64,000 nucleotides of DNA from assembly GCA_023525715.1 (NCBI GenBank), contig CM042013.1, positions 72,322,994 to 72,386,993 of the forward strand, in the 5' to 3' direction. This document shows, piece by piece, positions 1 through 12,090 of this stretch. The stretch is from Cichorium intybus (lineage: Eukaryota; Streptophyta; Magnoliopsida; Asterales; Asteraceae). Positions within the stretch are counted from its first letter, which is position 1; every line of letters starts with the position of its first letter. The notes beneath the pieces were generated by a model, which ran no database searches, was not told the DNA's origin, and saw nothing but the letters and a program-made list of their open reading frames with translations. The translations under genes were made by a program, and so were the position numbers.

Positions 1-25
1 TGCCCTTAAAAATATAACCAACTAT

Positions 26-830
26 TAGCTAGTTTTCACAAACACACCCATAATGAGTGAGTATTTTGAAATAAATGTTCAAAACGTGTTCATTTTCTGC
101 AATGACACCTTTCATTTTGGTAATATTGCGATTAACCCTTGTTAACCATATTTATCTCATCAGTTAGTTAAAAAATTAGAAAAAAAACAAAAACCATATG
201 AGTCACCTAAGCTCAACTTTACTGTTTCCACTCATAAAAATTGCATCTTTGCCTCGTTACCGTGCTTAATTTATCTCTAGAGGATTGTTACACTAAAGGA
301 CGAGTGTTGCTGAGATGTCTTAACTCATGATGGAATAGTTAATTCATATATTTTCCTATAATAACAGTTTTTTTACACTCACTAAAGAGTCGAAGTACCT
401 TGAAGAAACTATCATAATCATGTATTCCTTCTCATAACATGAATGATTTTGCTGAATACATTTAGAAATAGGAGAGATTTTTCTGCAAAAAAAATGGTCT
501 TTCAAATAAAATGTTGAGAACTTAGTGGTTTTTCTTAAATCTCCCTAATAATTAGGAAACTAGTAGTTTCCTATTAGTTTACTTAAATCTCTAGTGACCT
601 TTTGGATGAATATGTCGATCTATAAAATGTAATAAATCCATCACAACTCTCTTAGACCCAAATCTCATCACTTAAGGAGCATAACGGTTTAGGTCCATAA
701 ATATGGTCCAATGTCCAAACCTTAGAACATCCAAAGTACTATTGGTTCTCTGCAAGTTACCCCCGCGTAATGTGTCACAAATGAGTTTGGTGTCAGCCAT
801 TTAGAGAGGGCGGTTTATCCATTTAATATC
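26..830. repeat. Dispersed repeat R1, copy 1
   Basis: This non-coding stretch is clearly similar, in the same orientation, to 30130-30890. Shared blocks include the run after ACAAACACACCC, the block ending in GATTAACCCTTGTTAACC, and the self-complementary TAGGAAACTAGTAGTTTCC near 551-570. Part of it (about 348-520) matches a further partial copy at about 30890-31075. I do not recognise the family. It is useful because it preserves the empty site of the palindromic element at 28638: here TTTTCACAAA occurs once, followed directly by CACACCC. Confidence 0.7.
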
Positions 831-3093
831 ATTATTTTTTTGTAACTATTACGAGCCCAATGTAACAAACTTTATAAACATTATTACACTTAATATACTA
901 TATTTAAATTTTCAAAAAATCTTCAAATTAATAAATAAATTGATTATAAAATCAATAAATATACCTTAATCATTTAATTAAATAACAAACAATAAATCAC
1001 CAATTAATTTTTTTTAAAATTAAACAAGGGCAGAATAGCTATTTTAGATCAGAAAAGGATGATAGAAGTTACAAGCGTTATAAACAAAAAAGGTTAAAAA
1101 ACATAAGGATCCAATATATAACTTTGGTAAAAGATAGGGACTATACATATAATTCATTTGAACATTTATGGTAGGAAAAGAAAACTTTTAGGCAAATGGG
1201 TGTAAACATGAAAGACGTGTTGGGGTAAACAGCACGGGATCGATAAACTTCAAACCTCATGTAACACCACTTTCGAATTGGTATGCATGAGTTAACTTCC
1301 TTGGATAATCCTAAGATATATGCTTAAAATATGGTGGTAGTAATGTAATGGTTTGGTGGGAAGAGGACCTAAATGTAAGAAATTTTGTTAGAAGGGCCGT
1401 TTTGCTAAACTGGTAAAACTATGGACTAAGGCTCATTTAGTCAAGGACTTAAGTGAATACTAAGTTTATATATGGGGTATAACTTAAAAACTTAAGAGTT
1501 CTGAAATAACCGAAACTTAAGGGACCAAATTTTGCTAAAACCTTTAAGTTACATGTAAAAGCCGGAACCTTCCTCATTTCTTCAGCATTTTTATGCTTTT
1601 GAGAAGGAGAAGGAGCTGGAAAATGGCAATTTCTTGCTTGCATGAAGGTTTTATCTTGAGTTGAAGAACTAGCAAAGGATTTAAAGATTTCTAACACATT
1701 AAGGTAAGAATCCATTTTATTCATGCTTGCAACCCTAATTTTAGGTTGGAGTTGCTATGAAATCTGTGTTCTAAGTTAGGGGAGGGTTACATCTATGATC
1801 CTAAGTGATTTATTCTTGTTTCCATGCACCATGTGGTCACTATTCAACTAATAGGTACCTTAGATTCAGGAGTTATGAGATTCTAATCATATAAACCTTA
1901 GAATTTGAGGATTTTGGTGCAATGTTGGATTTTGTTGAAAATGATAGGTCATAGATAGTATTTTGGATGAAAGTAACCATTACTAATTGTTCTTTAATGA
2001 TTTCAAGCAATTTCCATGAAGAAATTGAGGATAGTGGATAATCATATTTTCTATATGATGCGTTTTGATAAATGAAATAGAGCGTTTTACGCTAAATCGG
2101 CAATGGAAGCTTTTTAAAATAACTAGTAAATTAGTTAATTCAAATATGATGTTAAATTCAATACACAATTTCAGTATACTTAATTTTTTTAACTAAGACA
2201 TTTAATTTGTTAATTTAAATTTGGTGTTAAATTCAAAATATAAAACTCAAATGCCAAATATACTTTTAAAATGTTTAGAGTTTATTCTTTTAAATATAGT
2301 GTTAGATATAAAACCTCAACCGAAATATCAAATTAACAAAAAGTTGATCAAAACTATTTTCTACAATAATGAAAATTTTCAAAAGAGCGAGTTTTTTAAT
2401 TATTTAAAAATACTAATAATGAATAGAAACAAAATAAGTTATTTACTCTAATGGTATTTAGTAGTTGATAAAATATGATTAAGTCATAAAACGCAAGCAT
2501 TGAACATGTTATAAGTTACGAAATAATTTTTGGTTGAATTTGCTTAATATTTATCAAAAACATTCATGAGCCATTTATATAAAATGTTTTAAATTATTTA
2601 TTTCAGATTATATTAGCATGCATGTGTACCTAAAAAAATTCTCAAAATTAATTTTTTTTACACTCCATGAGACCTACGAAGTAATGCCACATAACAATGT
2701 GTTTCAAATAATCTACCTTTGTATTCCTATTATATGTTATTTGCTCTTACAATCTAGATTTTGAGGTAATTCATGTAAATATGTTTCCTTAAGTTTTAAA
2801 AACAAGTTTTAAAATCAATTAACCATAATAATAATTAAAAATAATACTTTATCAAGTAAGTAATTTTTAAATTAATTAATCCTAACAATAGTTAAAAGTA
2901 ACACTAAATCAAGAATTATATTTGCTTTTATTCATGTGTAAACTGCATGTAATGCCATTGCAAAATTTTATTATCAAATTGTTGAAGACACTTATAATTT
3001 TATATATCAATTTAATGCAATAATTTTTATTTGGTAGTTAATATTAATAACATACTCAATTTCAACCACATATATTAGTCAAAATTCTAACTA
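831..3093. other. AT-rich intergenic DNA without a supported gene
   Basis: Only short chance frames are present and none resembles a known protein. Sequence near 2160-2450 and 2800-2940 is very AT-rich. The stretch may be the body of the Helitron-like element whose 3' end lies at 3132, but I could not find a matching 5' TC terminus. Confidence 0.5.
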
Positions 3094-3132
3094 CCTAATT
3101 TTAACTTGTGCAACGCGCGGGCATTCGTCTAG
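3094..3132 (+). mobile_element. Helitron-like 3' terminus
   Basis: A GC-rich short hairpin (GTGC AAC GCGC, one G-U pair) followed about ten bases later by CTAG and then T is the layout of plant Helitron 3' ends, which finish in CTRR and insert between A and T. The rest of the element to the left is not delimited. The stem is weak and may be a decayed perfect hairpin. Confidence 0.4.
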
Positions 3133-3701
3133 TATTATATATTCTTTCTCAATTTACCATAACCCAAATATTTTCCCACAAAGATGGACTACGAACGAGA
3201 AAATCGCTTTGACACATGATTGGGTCTTCGAATTTGAGGATAATCGAATCAATAACTCACGAAAAAAATTAATGTTTTAAACACACATCATAGATAAATT
3301 TCATGATGAAATGCACCGTGAAACGTATCGGTCATGCTAAAACTCAACTCAAAGTGAAAGGATTTATACCGAAAGACATCAATTTCAATGACATATACAA
3401 CAAACAACATTTTAGATGAATATAGGTGTAGTAATAAAGGCGGTATTTTGGAGGCCGCTAACGACTAATACCGATTGAAAATATTGTATCCTCATTTTCC
3501 GTTGGTATTATTATTGAAAGTTATATTTTTTTAATGATGTGTTATTATTATTATTAAAGTTTTCTCGTGTTTTTTAATTATTACGTAGGATTTTTTTAAT
3601 TATCAATGAAAGATTTATTAATCTAATATTAAAGTTTTAATGAAATGTTATTTAGTGTTTTATATTTTTTTAATTATTTTAATAGTTTTCAATTAGTTTT
3701 A
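3133..3701. other. Intergenic DNA, no gene seen
   Basis: AT-rich unique-looking sequence between the Helitron-like end and the first Mutator-type element. It ends in TAGTTTTA (3694-3701), the left target duplication of that element. Confidence 0.5.
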
Positions 3702-4906
3702 GAGTAAATTACAGTTTTAGTCCTTGTAGTTTACCCCAGTTTTCACATTGGTCCAACCTTGAGAAATCTCATGTATTGCTCATGTGGTTTGTTTTTACTT
3801 TTTACTAAGAAGTTGGTCCCTAATGTTGTTATCTCCTAATGGATTCAATTAATTAAGGATTAAATGACTATTTTACCCTTGATTCATTTTTAATTTTCTT
3901 ATTAAAAAAAGTCTCTCGCTCTCTCCACTTCAAATCGGATTCTAGAAAGATCCAATCCCTAATCGTATCCCTCATTCCTCATTCCTACATGTCTTACCAG
4001 CAGAGAAATTCAAATCAAAACGAAAACCACAATGACCAACACAACCGTCGGCTATACAACCCTTACAAAGATCTTGGAATCCCCGTACAAACGTTATACA
4101 AACTTCCCACATCCCCTGAATACCTCTAGCAATCGGAATATGTCGTTTAACATCGTTAATGGGGCTAAAACCTCACCTAATACATCGACATCGGTTACCT
4201 CGGCGACGCTGTATTTGGCCTGGGAAGGGTTTACGAGAGGGCGTGAAGGCTTTTGATCCATGAAGCTTAGGGTTAATCGGATCTTGAACGCTTCGGGACA
4301 TGTAGGTCGGACGATCGACAACCGTTCCGATGTAATCATACTATTGAATGCCGGTATGGAGAGCGGGCTGCATTAGGGATGATCGACAACCGTGCCGGTA
4401 TTGTACGCCGGTATGGAGAGCGGGCTACATTAGCTTTGTGTTAAAGATAAAGAAAAGTACATTTTTATTGTCTATTTACCTTTGACAAATAGAGTTAGGA
4501 GACATGCAAGTAAGTTTCGGTGTATGTTGTTTTTTCCTTCCCCTTCATAGAGTAAAGTCCTCTTTTGATTTGAAAATTCAAGCCATTTATTGGTGAATTG
4601 AAGAATTGACAAACTTATTTAGTTGTCTTTAAATGATCTTTTGTGTTCATGTGAAGCGGAATGAATTTCAATCAAATTTGCATCTATCGGAGAGAGAGGG
4701 GTTTTATTTTCTATTTTAATAAATAAATTAAATGATAAATGAAGGGAAAAAGTCATTTTACCCCCACATTTAACAACAAATGTTAATTTTAACGGAGAGG
4801 GATACCAAATGTGTTAGCAGCTGCAAACCACATGGGCAATATGTGAGAAGAATGGACCAACATGAAAATTGAGACAAACGACAAGGACCAAAACTATAAC
4901 TTACTC
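3702..4906. mobile_element. Mutator-type element 1 carrying a TIM23 copy (Pack-MULE-like)
   Basis: The element starts GAGTAAATTACAG and ends in the inverted equivalent CTATAACTTACTC. Terminal inverted repeats extend roughly 100 bp (left 3702-3800, right about 4800-4906), imperfect but obvious. An 8 bp duplication TAGTTTTA flanks it (3694-3701 and 4907-4914), in the range for Mutator-like elements, though another superfamily with 8 bp duplications is possible. It encodes no transposase. Its interior holds a degenerate host gene copy. A sister element of the same family starts 27 bp downstream at 4934. Confidence 0.75.
3989..4375 (+). pseudogene. TIM23-like inner-membrane translocase fragment, broken
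   Basis: TIM23 is the channel subunit of the presequence translocase in the mitochondrial inner membrane. The frame opened by the ATG at 3989 reads a polar N-terminus and then RLYNPYKDLGIPVQTLYKLP and TSPEYL, the conserved start of plant TIM23. The match then moves to another frame, with stops, giving pieces such as IGYLGDAVFGLGRV. Near 4260 a third frame gives MKLRVNRILNASGHVGRT and then NAGMESGL, the conserved second half. At least two frameshifts and several stops exclude function. The last block is partly duplicated (about 4322-4375 and 4376-4432: GACAACCGT...GGTATGGAGAGCGGGCT). No intron is evident in the matched part, so capture as cDNA or from within exons is possible. The family call rests on motif memory. 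Confidence 0.75.
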
Positions 4907-4975
4907 TAGTTTTATTTAGTTTAATTATTTTATAAGTAAATTACAATTTTTGTCCCTGTGGTTTGTGGGCATTTT

Positions 4976-5387
4976 TGTTATAAACTTAAAGCTCTTAAGT
5001 TCACATACACCCTAAAGGATCTATGTTTTCATCTTATTGAACCTATAACTATGAACATAAAAATTTTCATAGGAAAACTAACATTTTGATTCTTAGATCT
5101 CTTGGAAGCTAGCATCATAATTGTAATGCCTCTAATGGCTTACACCCAAGAACTTGGCAACCAATAAAGCAAGAGAGAATGAGGAGGAATTCCTCAAAAT
5201 TGGCATGAACTTATAGGGTGAGGAGGGCCTCTATTTATAGTCCAATACTGATAAGCCTTATGACATATAACTGTCATAATTAAGCTTATGATATGATAAC
5301 CCACTTATCATACAAGCTAGTTGACTTATCAATTACCATAAATAAGAAAAGGCTCCATAATTAACATATATACATATATACATTTAC

Positions 5388-5473
<86 letters not shown>

Positions 5474-5817
5474 AAAATATATACATTATATACATTCACC
5501 AATTGCTCAATTATTGAACAATTATAATTCAACCCCTGCATATTTAATTAATCCAATTAATCCCAAAATTAATTCCAAATTAATTTCTGATTAATCTTTA
5601 ACTAAATATCATAATTTCTAATTAATATATTAATCTCTTAATATATTAACAAATTAAATATTCCTCTTTCTGATTAATATATTATCTCTATAATATATCA
5701 ATCTCTCTCTATATGCAATATTGTCCTCTGCTAGGTTATGAGGGCAACCCAAAAGGACTGTGCTGCCATCAATTCATATACCAATATTAGTTATCGCTTA
5801 GACGCCTTAATCCAACA
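4976..5817 (-). repeat. E1 left (3') LTR
   Basis: 842 bp, TG at the left and CA at the right. Relative to the right LTR it lacks about 16 bp just inside the edge, after TGTTA. It contains a long TA microsatellite (about 5393-5468) that the other LTR also has at the equivalent place. Confidence 0.85.
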
Positions 5818-8800
5818 GTCTTCCACTTGGATAAGTCTATAACTATAATACAATATGGTTTCCAAATTGATTAGTAAATTGTAGCTTCCAAAAGCTGTTG
5901 CCGAACTCTGACCCAGTCAGTTGTATATCCTAAGATAAGTGATCATATGATCCTCCATTCTTACAAGATATCATTCAGACTTGAGACATGGATTAGAATC
6001 AATCTCAGTCCGATACTATGTTTCCTGGTTCCATGATTTGTAATGACATATGACTTCTAATTGGACACATCAAGTAGTCCTGACTGGCCAGCACAAAGTC
6101 AACACCAAATCACCGAGGGGCCTACAGATATCGCTTTTCCCGTTAGGGCAAAAGGAACGAATAAACTTCGACTCATATGCTTGTGTCCTTTACTCATCAA
6201 ATTGCGCACAACAATACGTTTTATTACATCGAGTTATCGATGCATTTACGCATTATCAATGCACAATCGACTTGTAAATTTCAACTCATATGTCTCCATT
6301 TCAAGACCACAAGATGTTATCGTCTTAGTATTACTTATGATATAATCCATGAAGTAATTCTCTGAGCGCGGGTCGATCCAATACTCAAATCTCCATTTCC
6401 GAGTACTCATGAATATTGCAGCAATACCATTGCTATGTCTAACTCCTTAGAAAATCTACAATTCATTTCATGACAGTCTTGGTTCAATACTTACTTTCGA
6501 AAGTATGAACGACTGTGGATGTTTTGAATAATCGAGAATTATTCGAGAAGTAAAACATGCAAAGTGAAACAATGACCTGATAGGTAGCTACTTCTGCTAA
6601 TTACCAAGTCTCCGCGAGGCAATCACCATATCAGATTTATAATAATACTGTTATATGTTTCTAGATTTCTATTAAACTTTCAATTCAGATATTTATATGT
6701 CTTTTATACCTAAATGACATTCACTCTTTCTATGTATCCAGAATGTCTTACATTGATACATATCGTTGCAGACAATCCGATCGGACATCATTCCGATGAT
6801 TTCTCAATGTGTCATCTTGGTTTTCCTCTCCTGACACCATTTCTAAAATGGCGTTGTGAACTTTGACCTTTCATGGTTCTAGGGATCTTTTAGTCCATGT
6901 GACTTCACCCTTTCGATGTCAAGAAGATTTCAAGGCGATAATTGATGTGCCGGTGAACCACACGCGCTCCATCATTATCTCGACGAAACTTCCTAACCAT
7001 GAAGTCTCATAGTGTCATATATATATGTCAGTAATTACATATTTGAAACTCATTTCAAATTATACATTCCTCTAATGATCACACTGTCATTTCTCATGTC
7101 TGTTTAATTGTCCCTTTCAGTATTCTCAGCCAGCTTGTGTCCCGAATCCAACTTACTATGCCTAAGCATCAAGTTATCAGGATTATGTCATGATGTACAT
7201 GATCGATTCAATTTGTGGCAGCTCATTGAATCTGATTTTAGTTCTATTCTGAACCCTTTCAGAATCTAAGGATTACCCACTATCCTTGTGTCATGCTCTT
7301 AAGAAACCCCTGTTTCTTTGGTCATGCATCTTGAATCTTATCAAGATCATACTCATACTGGCAAATTCTTTACTGACGACTTAATCTATCCGATAGATAC
7401 TGGTAACCACTTGAGTACATTGTATCTACTTTAGATTTTTCACATCGAATCATCTCTTATGTCAAGTCATTACACTTTGTAATGATAAGAGATGTTTCCT
7501 AGAAACAGTATGTAATGGACATACATTGAAAAGCATATTGTAATGATGCTTCCACTTGCCTTGAGATAGTTCCGGAACCTTTTTCAGACTATTCACAATA
7601 TCCAAACCTTTTGGCCTACTTTGTGAATCCAAAGTTCAGAACTTCTGACATAATCAAAGGATTCATTCGGGCTGTCCACAAAATCCAAACCTTTGGCATA
7701 TTTTGAGAATCCGAAGATCCTTTCGTGCGAGGTGCCCGTTAGATGGATTTCCGGTACTATGCACCTTACGTATCTGCATGTTCTAAACCCTTTTGGTTGT
7801 GTCTTACACACAACCCTTGTGGTTTTCCATTTAAGGAAAGCGATTTAGATCATCCATTCATGCTATGACTCACATATAGTAGTTATAGCAAACAATATCC
7901 TTTCAGATTTGTTTTGGTTCTGTTGAGAGCGTTTCTCTCCAAGTCTACCACATGACTTTGATCATCGCATCTCTCAACCATTCTTTCTAAGAATGCAGGT
8001 ACATTTCCATCTATTTTTTCTTCTTTTGATGATACAATTACTTCCACTGGCTCTAAGCCAGGTGTAAAATCAATTAAATCATAATATAGATGGAGTCTCG
8101 TTCTTGGGTTCTCTTATTTGGCAGCAACCGGGCTCACCTCATGCTTCCATGTAGTGGGATTGCTAATCCGTACCAATCTTAGTATTTTACCACTAATCGG
8201 TATGTCACCCAGATCATAACACTTTATGATGGTGACTAATACTACTGGTCTGTGAAGAGAAATGTATGTCAGATTTAACCGGAATCTGATTCCCGGTCAA
8301 GTTCTAGTGATGACTAGAGGTTCCTTCACTTTGGCTAATCCTTGTATTCTTTCAGAATTACTCCAGCTCCCACTGTTTCCTTAGAATGTGAGCTCTTTCT
8401 AAAGGACTCATCATTCACAGTCTCGGGCGGGATGGCTAATGAAACGACATTACCGAACAGCTTCAGGCTAGTTATGTGGTTCGGATGAACACAACATGAC
8501 TCTGGACCCTTTCTGTGTACAAGTAGGGGTGAACCTTGCTTTACACTTTAGACGGTAAATACGCAACCTTCTTAGTCTAATATGTGGTTGGAATAAGGTT
8601 TTATGGTTTGACTGGATGAAGGTCTGATTTATCAAAGCTTATTGGAAGCATATCGGATACGTCGAGGATAAAATTGTTTTGTCTAATGCTTGGTTCTCTT
8701 CCCTAAGACACATTACAACCATTAATGTTCTTGGAAGAGGAAGAACTGTGAAACAATTTCTCAATTATGCTTTACTCAGGTTTTGTTGATCTTATACTTC

Positions 8801-9520
8801 CTTTGAATTCCTTGAACAATTCAAGATTTCAAATCATCACTTATTCTGATAAGTAGGGTCACATTTGTCATACTATATGACAATTATTATGAAGTATAGC
8901 TAATTTGTGTTTTACTTGTTGACTTTGCGTAGAAACAACAACCATTGTGTTCTTTGCTCATAGTCTCAATCTCTTTTACATTCTTATGTAAATTCATGAC
9001 TTTGTTAATTGCTCAAGATATGAATCCATCACTTGACTCTAAGCTATTTGATTCCAAAGCATTAGTGATTCATTTCTTGTAACATTCCAGTTTATCAAGA
9101 ACTCACTTCATCATATGACTCTGAGTCAAATGATTCCAAGGTCCTGTTCACCTGGACCTTTGGTTGAAATTATTCTTATAAACTTAATTAAACAACCATG
9201 CAACCACAATTCATAAATACAATACACTTTGGATGCATCAACATTCAAACTATTAATCAATACATTCACACAACACTTCAAGGATAATTTTTATAAACAA
9301 TCATGTTTCAAAGGAAAATAACTTTTGTTAAAATCGAGAATACCCTCAAATAATGTACCATGTGAAAAACAATATCATACTATCTACTGAATAATAACAA
9401 TATCAAAATATCTAACTAAACTACAAAAAATGCATGAGCTCCAGATCCAATCCGAATATGCTCCCATGCGTCAATGTCATGCGTCCTACTGAGACCCTAC
9501 ATACAAAGCAGATGTGACAA
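5818..9520 (-). other. E1 conserved non-coding 3' interior
   Basis: About 3.7 kb between gag and the 3' LTR, where a copia element would carry protease, integrase, reverse transcriptase and RNase H. No frame shows these motifs. Blocks of it align by eye with E2 34200-37930 in inverse orientation, for example 6050-6350 with 37380-37690 and 7600-7700 with 35880-36020. It contains one 32 nt hairpin motif (6943-6974) and a long hairpin around 7448-7493 (CATCTCTTAT against ATAAGAGATG), also found in altered form in E2 near 36107-36153. Confidence 0.7.
6943..6974 (-). other. Terminal-stem hairpin motif, TGATG/CATCA type (E1-a)
   Basis: On the minus strand it reads TGATG, then GAGCGCGTGTGGTT, CACCGGCA, then CATCA. 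The two ends are complementary. It lies in the 3' non-coding part of E1, and its counterpart in E2 is at 36798-36829. Confidence 0.8.
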
Positions 9521-10397
9521 TCACATCTTGTATAAAGGAATTAAGGATAAGGAATTTTTTTTTGAGTTTTTAGATATACCTGAGTTGCCAAACTGTTTGT
9601 CTTTGGAGCATCTTCCAATCTTCTTGTGACTATACCTTGCCCCGTGGATTCCCAGCTTAAGACATCCTAGGACCCGTCCAGGTGGACTCCTGATGTGTTT
9701 CCAAGCTGGACCACGCCTTCTTATGAGCGACTCATAAAGAGTCAATAATGGAAACATTTCCCTGAAGGTCTTGTGTTGGTCCCTATCATTGTATACTTAT
9801 ATGAATGGTTCATACTCCTTAGGTAGAGAGGCGAGCAAGCAGTTGATGCTCATTTCATGATTCATTAGGCGAGCAAGCAGTTGATGCTCATTTCATGATT
9901 CATTGGATGACCAAGCTGGTACAGCTCTTCCAAGCATGCCTTAATCTTAAGGAAATGTAGACCAACTCTTCCTCCCTTTTTCAGCCTGGTCCCACCAAGC
10001 TTTTCGTATATCCTAAGTTTTTCCTGAATGATTGGTTCTTGGAACCTTTCCACAACTAGCTGTATTAACTCATATGGCCCCAGGAATTCAAAATCCATGT
10101 GGATGGTTGGGTCAATGGTCAATAGCATAGGAGACGAACCTCCTTGTTCTCATCAATCAGGAAGTCATGGTGGTCAATCAACTGTTGGGTGACCCCATGC
10201 TTAGGTAGGAAGGGAAGTGGATCGTCGATGATGTATTCTTTATCTACATATCTCATAACCAATCTCCATTGGCGGATCCAATCCATGTAGTTCAGTCCAG
10301 TTAGCTTATTCATATTCATCAAGTACTTCCTGAAGCTATCAGGAATAGGCATAGGAGGAGGAGGAGGAGGAGGAGAGTTGACACTATCTTCAGACAT
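9521..10397 (-). pseudogene. E1 gag, frameshifted
   Basis: Gag forms the retrotransposon particle. The ATG at 10397 opens a 92-residue frame with a proline run and the motif LTGLNYMDWIRQWRLVMRYV, typical of plant copia gag N-termini. It stops at 10119 where the next frame, starting MLLTIDP, takes over (9865-10128), so a one-base shift separates the two halves. A tandem duplication of about 38 bp at about 9831-9905 repeats the sequence for MNHEMSINCLLA and breaks the frame again. The frame at 9521-9757, starting MFPLLTLYES, matches the gag C-terminal part of E2. No zinc knuckle is visible. The protein cannot be made as one chain. Confidence 0.75.
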
Positions 10398-10495
10398 CTA
10401 TAAAATCAAAATTTACTAGTTTAATGTTTTTCCTTATAAATAATTACCCAATTAATATTTAATAAGGCTAGGACCCAAAAATTCCCCAACTATGG

Positions 10496-10520
10496 TGTGA
10501 AGAGGGATGCCGTAATCGCA
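10496..10520 (-). other. CGGCATCCC-loop hairpin, copy 2 of E1 leader
   Basis: On the + strand TGTGA at the left and TCGCA at the right can pair with one wobble, around a loop containing GGGATGCCG. E2 has the equivalent at 33126-33150 with perfect TGTGA/TCACA arms. Confidence 0.6.
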
Positions 10521-10637
10521 ACATAATGGTCATTAAGGTAGATAGACTTTTATCAATTTCAATCTTATGAATTTCCTAGATCTGATAGATTCATTGACCG
10601 AAGTCAATGGCATTTTTAATCTCGTATTATGCTCTTC

Positions 10638-10669
10638 TATTTGTGACTGGGATGCCGAGATCACAAATA
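10638..10669 (-). other. CGGCATCCC-loop hairpin, copy 1 of E1 leader
   Basis: Perfect 9 bp arms TATTTGTGA and TCACAAATA enclose a 14 nt loop that contains GGGATGCCG on the + strand. The E2 counterpart (32979-33007) keeps the loop core and 7 bp of the stem. The spacing to the second hairpin is about 118-119 nt in both elements. Confidence 0.65.
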
Positions 10670-10727
10670 AGATGTGAAATAACCATGCAAATTACCTGGT
10701 AACCTCAATGTCACTTATCATCTCGAT

Positions 10728-10759
10728 TGACGCGACGGTTATCCACACACACTCCATCA
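10728..10759 (-). other. Terminal-stem hairpin motif, TGATG type (E1-b)
   Basis: On the minus strand it starts TGATG and ends CGTCA, still pairable with one G-U. The core GAGTGTGTGTGG then ATAACCG is a diverged form of the shared core. It lies in the leader upstream of gag, about 50 nt from the next motif. Confidence 0.75.
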
Positions 10760-10808
10760 ACAATGATAAAGACACGAGATACCCATCACCACTCTTTATG
10801 GGTCCATA

Positions 10809-10842
10809 TTAGTGTGCCAGTAAACCACTCGCGCTCCACTAA
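10809..10842 (-). other. Terminal-stem hairpin motif, TTAGTG/CACTAA type (E1-c)
   Basis: On the minus strand it has TTAGTG, core GAGCGCGAGTGGTT and TACTGGCA, then CACTAA. The core is the same as in the TGATG type, but both stem halves differ together. Confidence 0.8.
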
Positions 10843-11582
10843 CAACCCACAAAGTGCAATGTGTAACTTCATGGATTAGCATACTTTTCACATTTTCCTA
10901 AGTAACTAGATTGTGATTTTAAAGGTTCTAGTACTTTGTCACTAATATCATTATACTTTTAATGAGATTAACTTTCTCCCATCAAACCCGTTCTGCTAAC
11001 GACAGTCCACTGATCAAGGGAGCGGTGGGTGAGAGTGGACACCCATTCAACCGCCATTTTATAGGCAGTTTCCTTATACCCCCTTATAGACCAGTTTTCT
11101 GAATGAGGCATACTAGCGATTTGACTGACTTAATCTTATACATATGGGTATTAACTTTTAATAATAACATGTATAAGGTGTATTTTAAACATTTTAAAAT
11201 ATTTAGGTTTTTCCTTTTAAATTTTCGAAATTTAAACAGTTTAAATTAAAATTTAAAATTAAACCTAAGGTGATTTAATGTTTATCTTTTAATTAACAAT
11301 TAATTAAATTAATTAAATCACATAAGGATTAACTAATTAAACAATTTAATTCAATCCTATTCTTTCCCACCAAGATATCTAAAATAAGGGCCAAGAGTTT
11401 CTATTTATTAGATAATCACATTTACCAAAAATAGAAAACCCTAAGGAGGCTCCTCCTTATTTTCGAGATTTACAAGGGTGGAGGCTAGGGTTTCTAAAGC
11501 CCTAGCCACAAGTCGATATCCTTGAGACCAAGGATTTAAATTCAATAAATCTTTTTAACAGTTCAACAGAAATCAGATCTAA

Positions 11583-11595
11583 GCTCTGATACCAC
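11583..11595 (-). promoter_or_regulatory. E1 primer binding site
   Basis: GTGGTATCAGAGC on the minus strand directly abuts the 5' LTR. It matches the 3' end of plant initiator Met tRNA, the usual copia primer. Confidence 0.85.
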
Positions 11596-11997
11596 TGTTA
11601 GGTTTTAAGCAAACTATAAACTTAAAGCTCCTAAGTTCACATGCACCCTAAAGGATCTATGTTTTCATCTTATTGAACCTATAACTATGAACATAAAAAA
11701 TTTCATAAGAAAACTAACCTTTTGATCCTTAGATCTATTGGAAGCTAGCACCACAATTGTAATGCCTGTAATGTCTCACACCCAAGAACTTGGCAAGCAA
11801 GAAAGCAAGAGAGAATGAGGAGGAACTCCTCAAAATTGGCGGGAACTTATGGGGTGGGGAGGGCCACTATTTATAGTCCAATACTGATAAGCCTTATGAC
11901 ATATAACTGCCATAATTAAGCTTCTGATATGATAACCCACTTATCATACATGCTAGTTGACTTATCATTACCATAAATAAGAAAATGCTTCATAATT

Positions 11998-12090
<93 letters not shown>

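Noticed and set aside
5329..5541. Frame of repeated Ile-Tyr (also at 15010-15201 and 18702-18911)
   Set aside because: Translation of TA microsatellites.
10119..10397. The gag N-terminal frame as a stand-alone host gene
   Set aside because: It lies inside E1, matches copia gag, and E2 carries a broken homologue at the same internal position.
11583..11595. GGTATCAGAGC strings at several places as possible tRNA genes
   Set aside because: Only 12-15 bases of tRNA complementarity, always against an LTR edge: these are primer sites. No tRNA gene fold was seen in the window.
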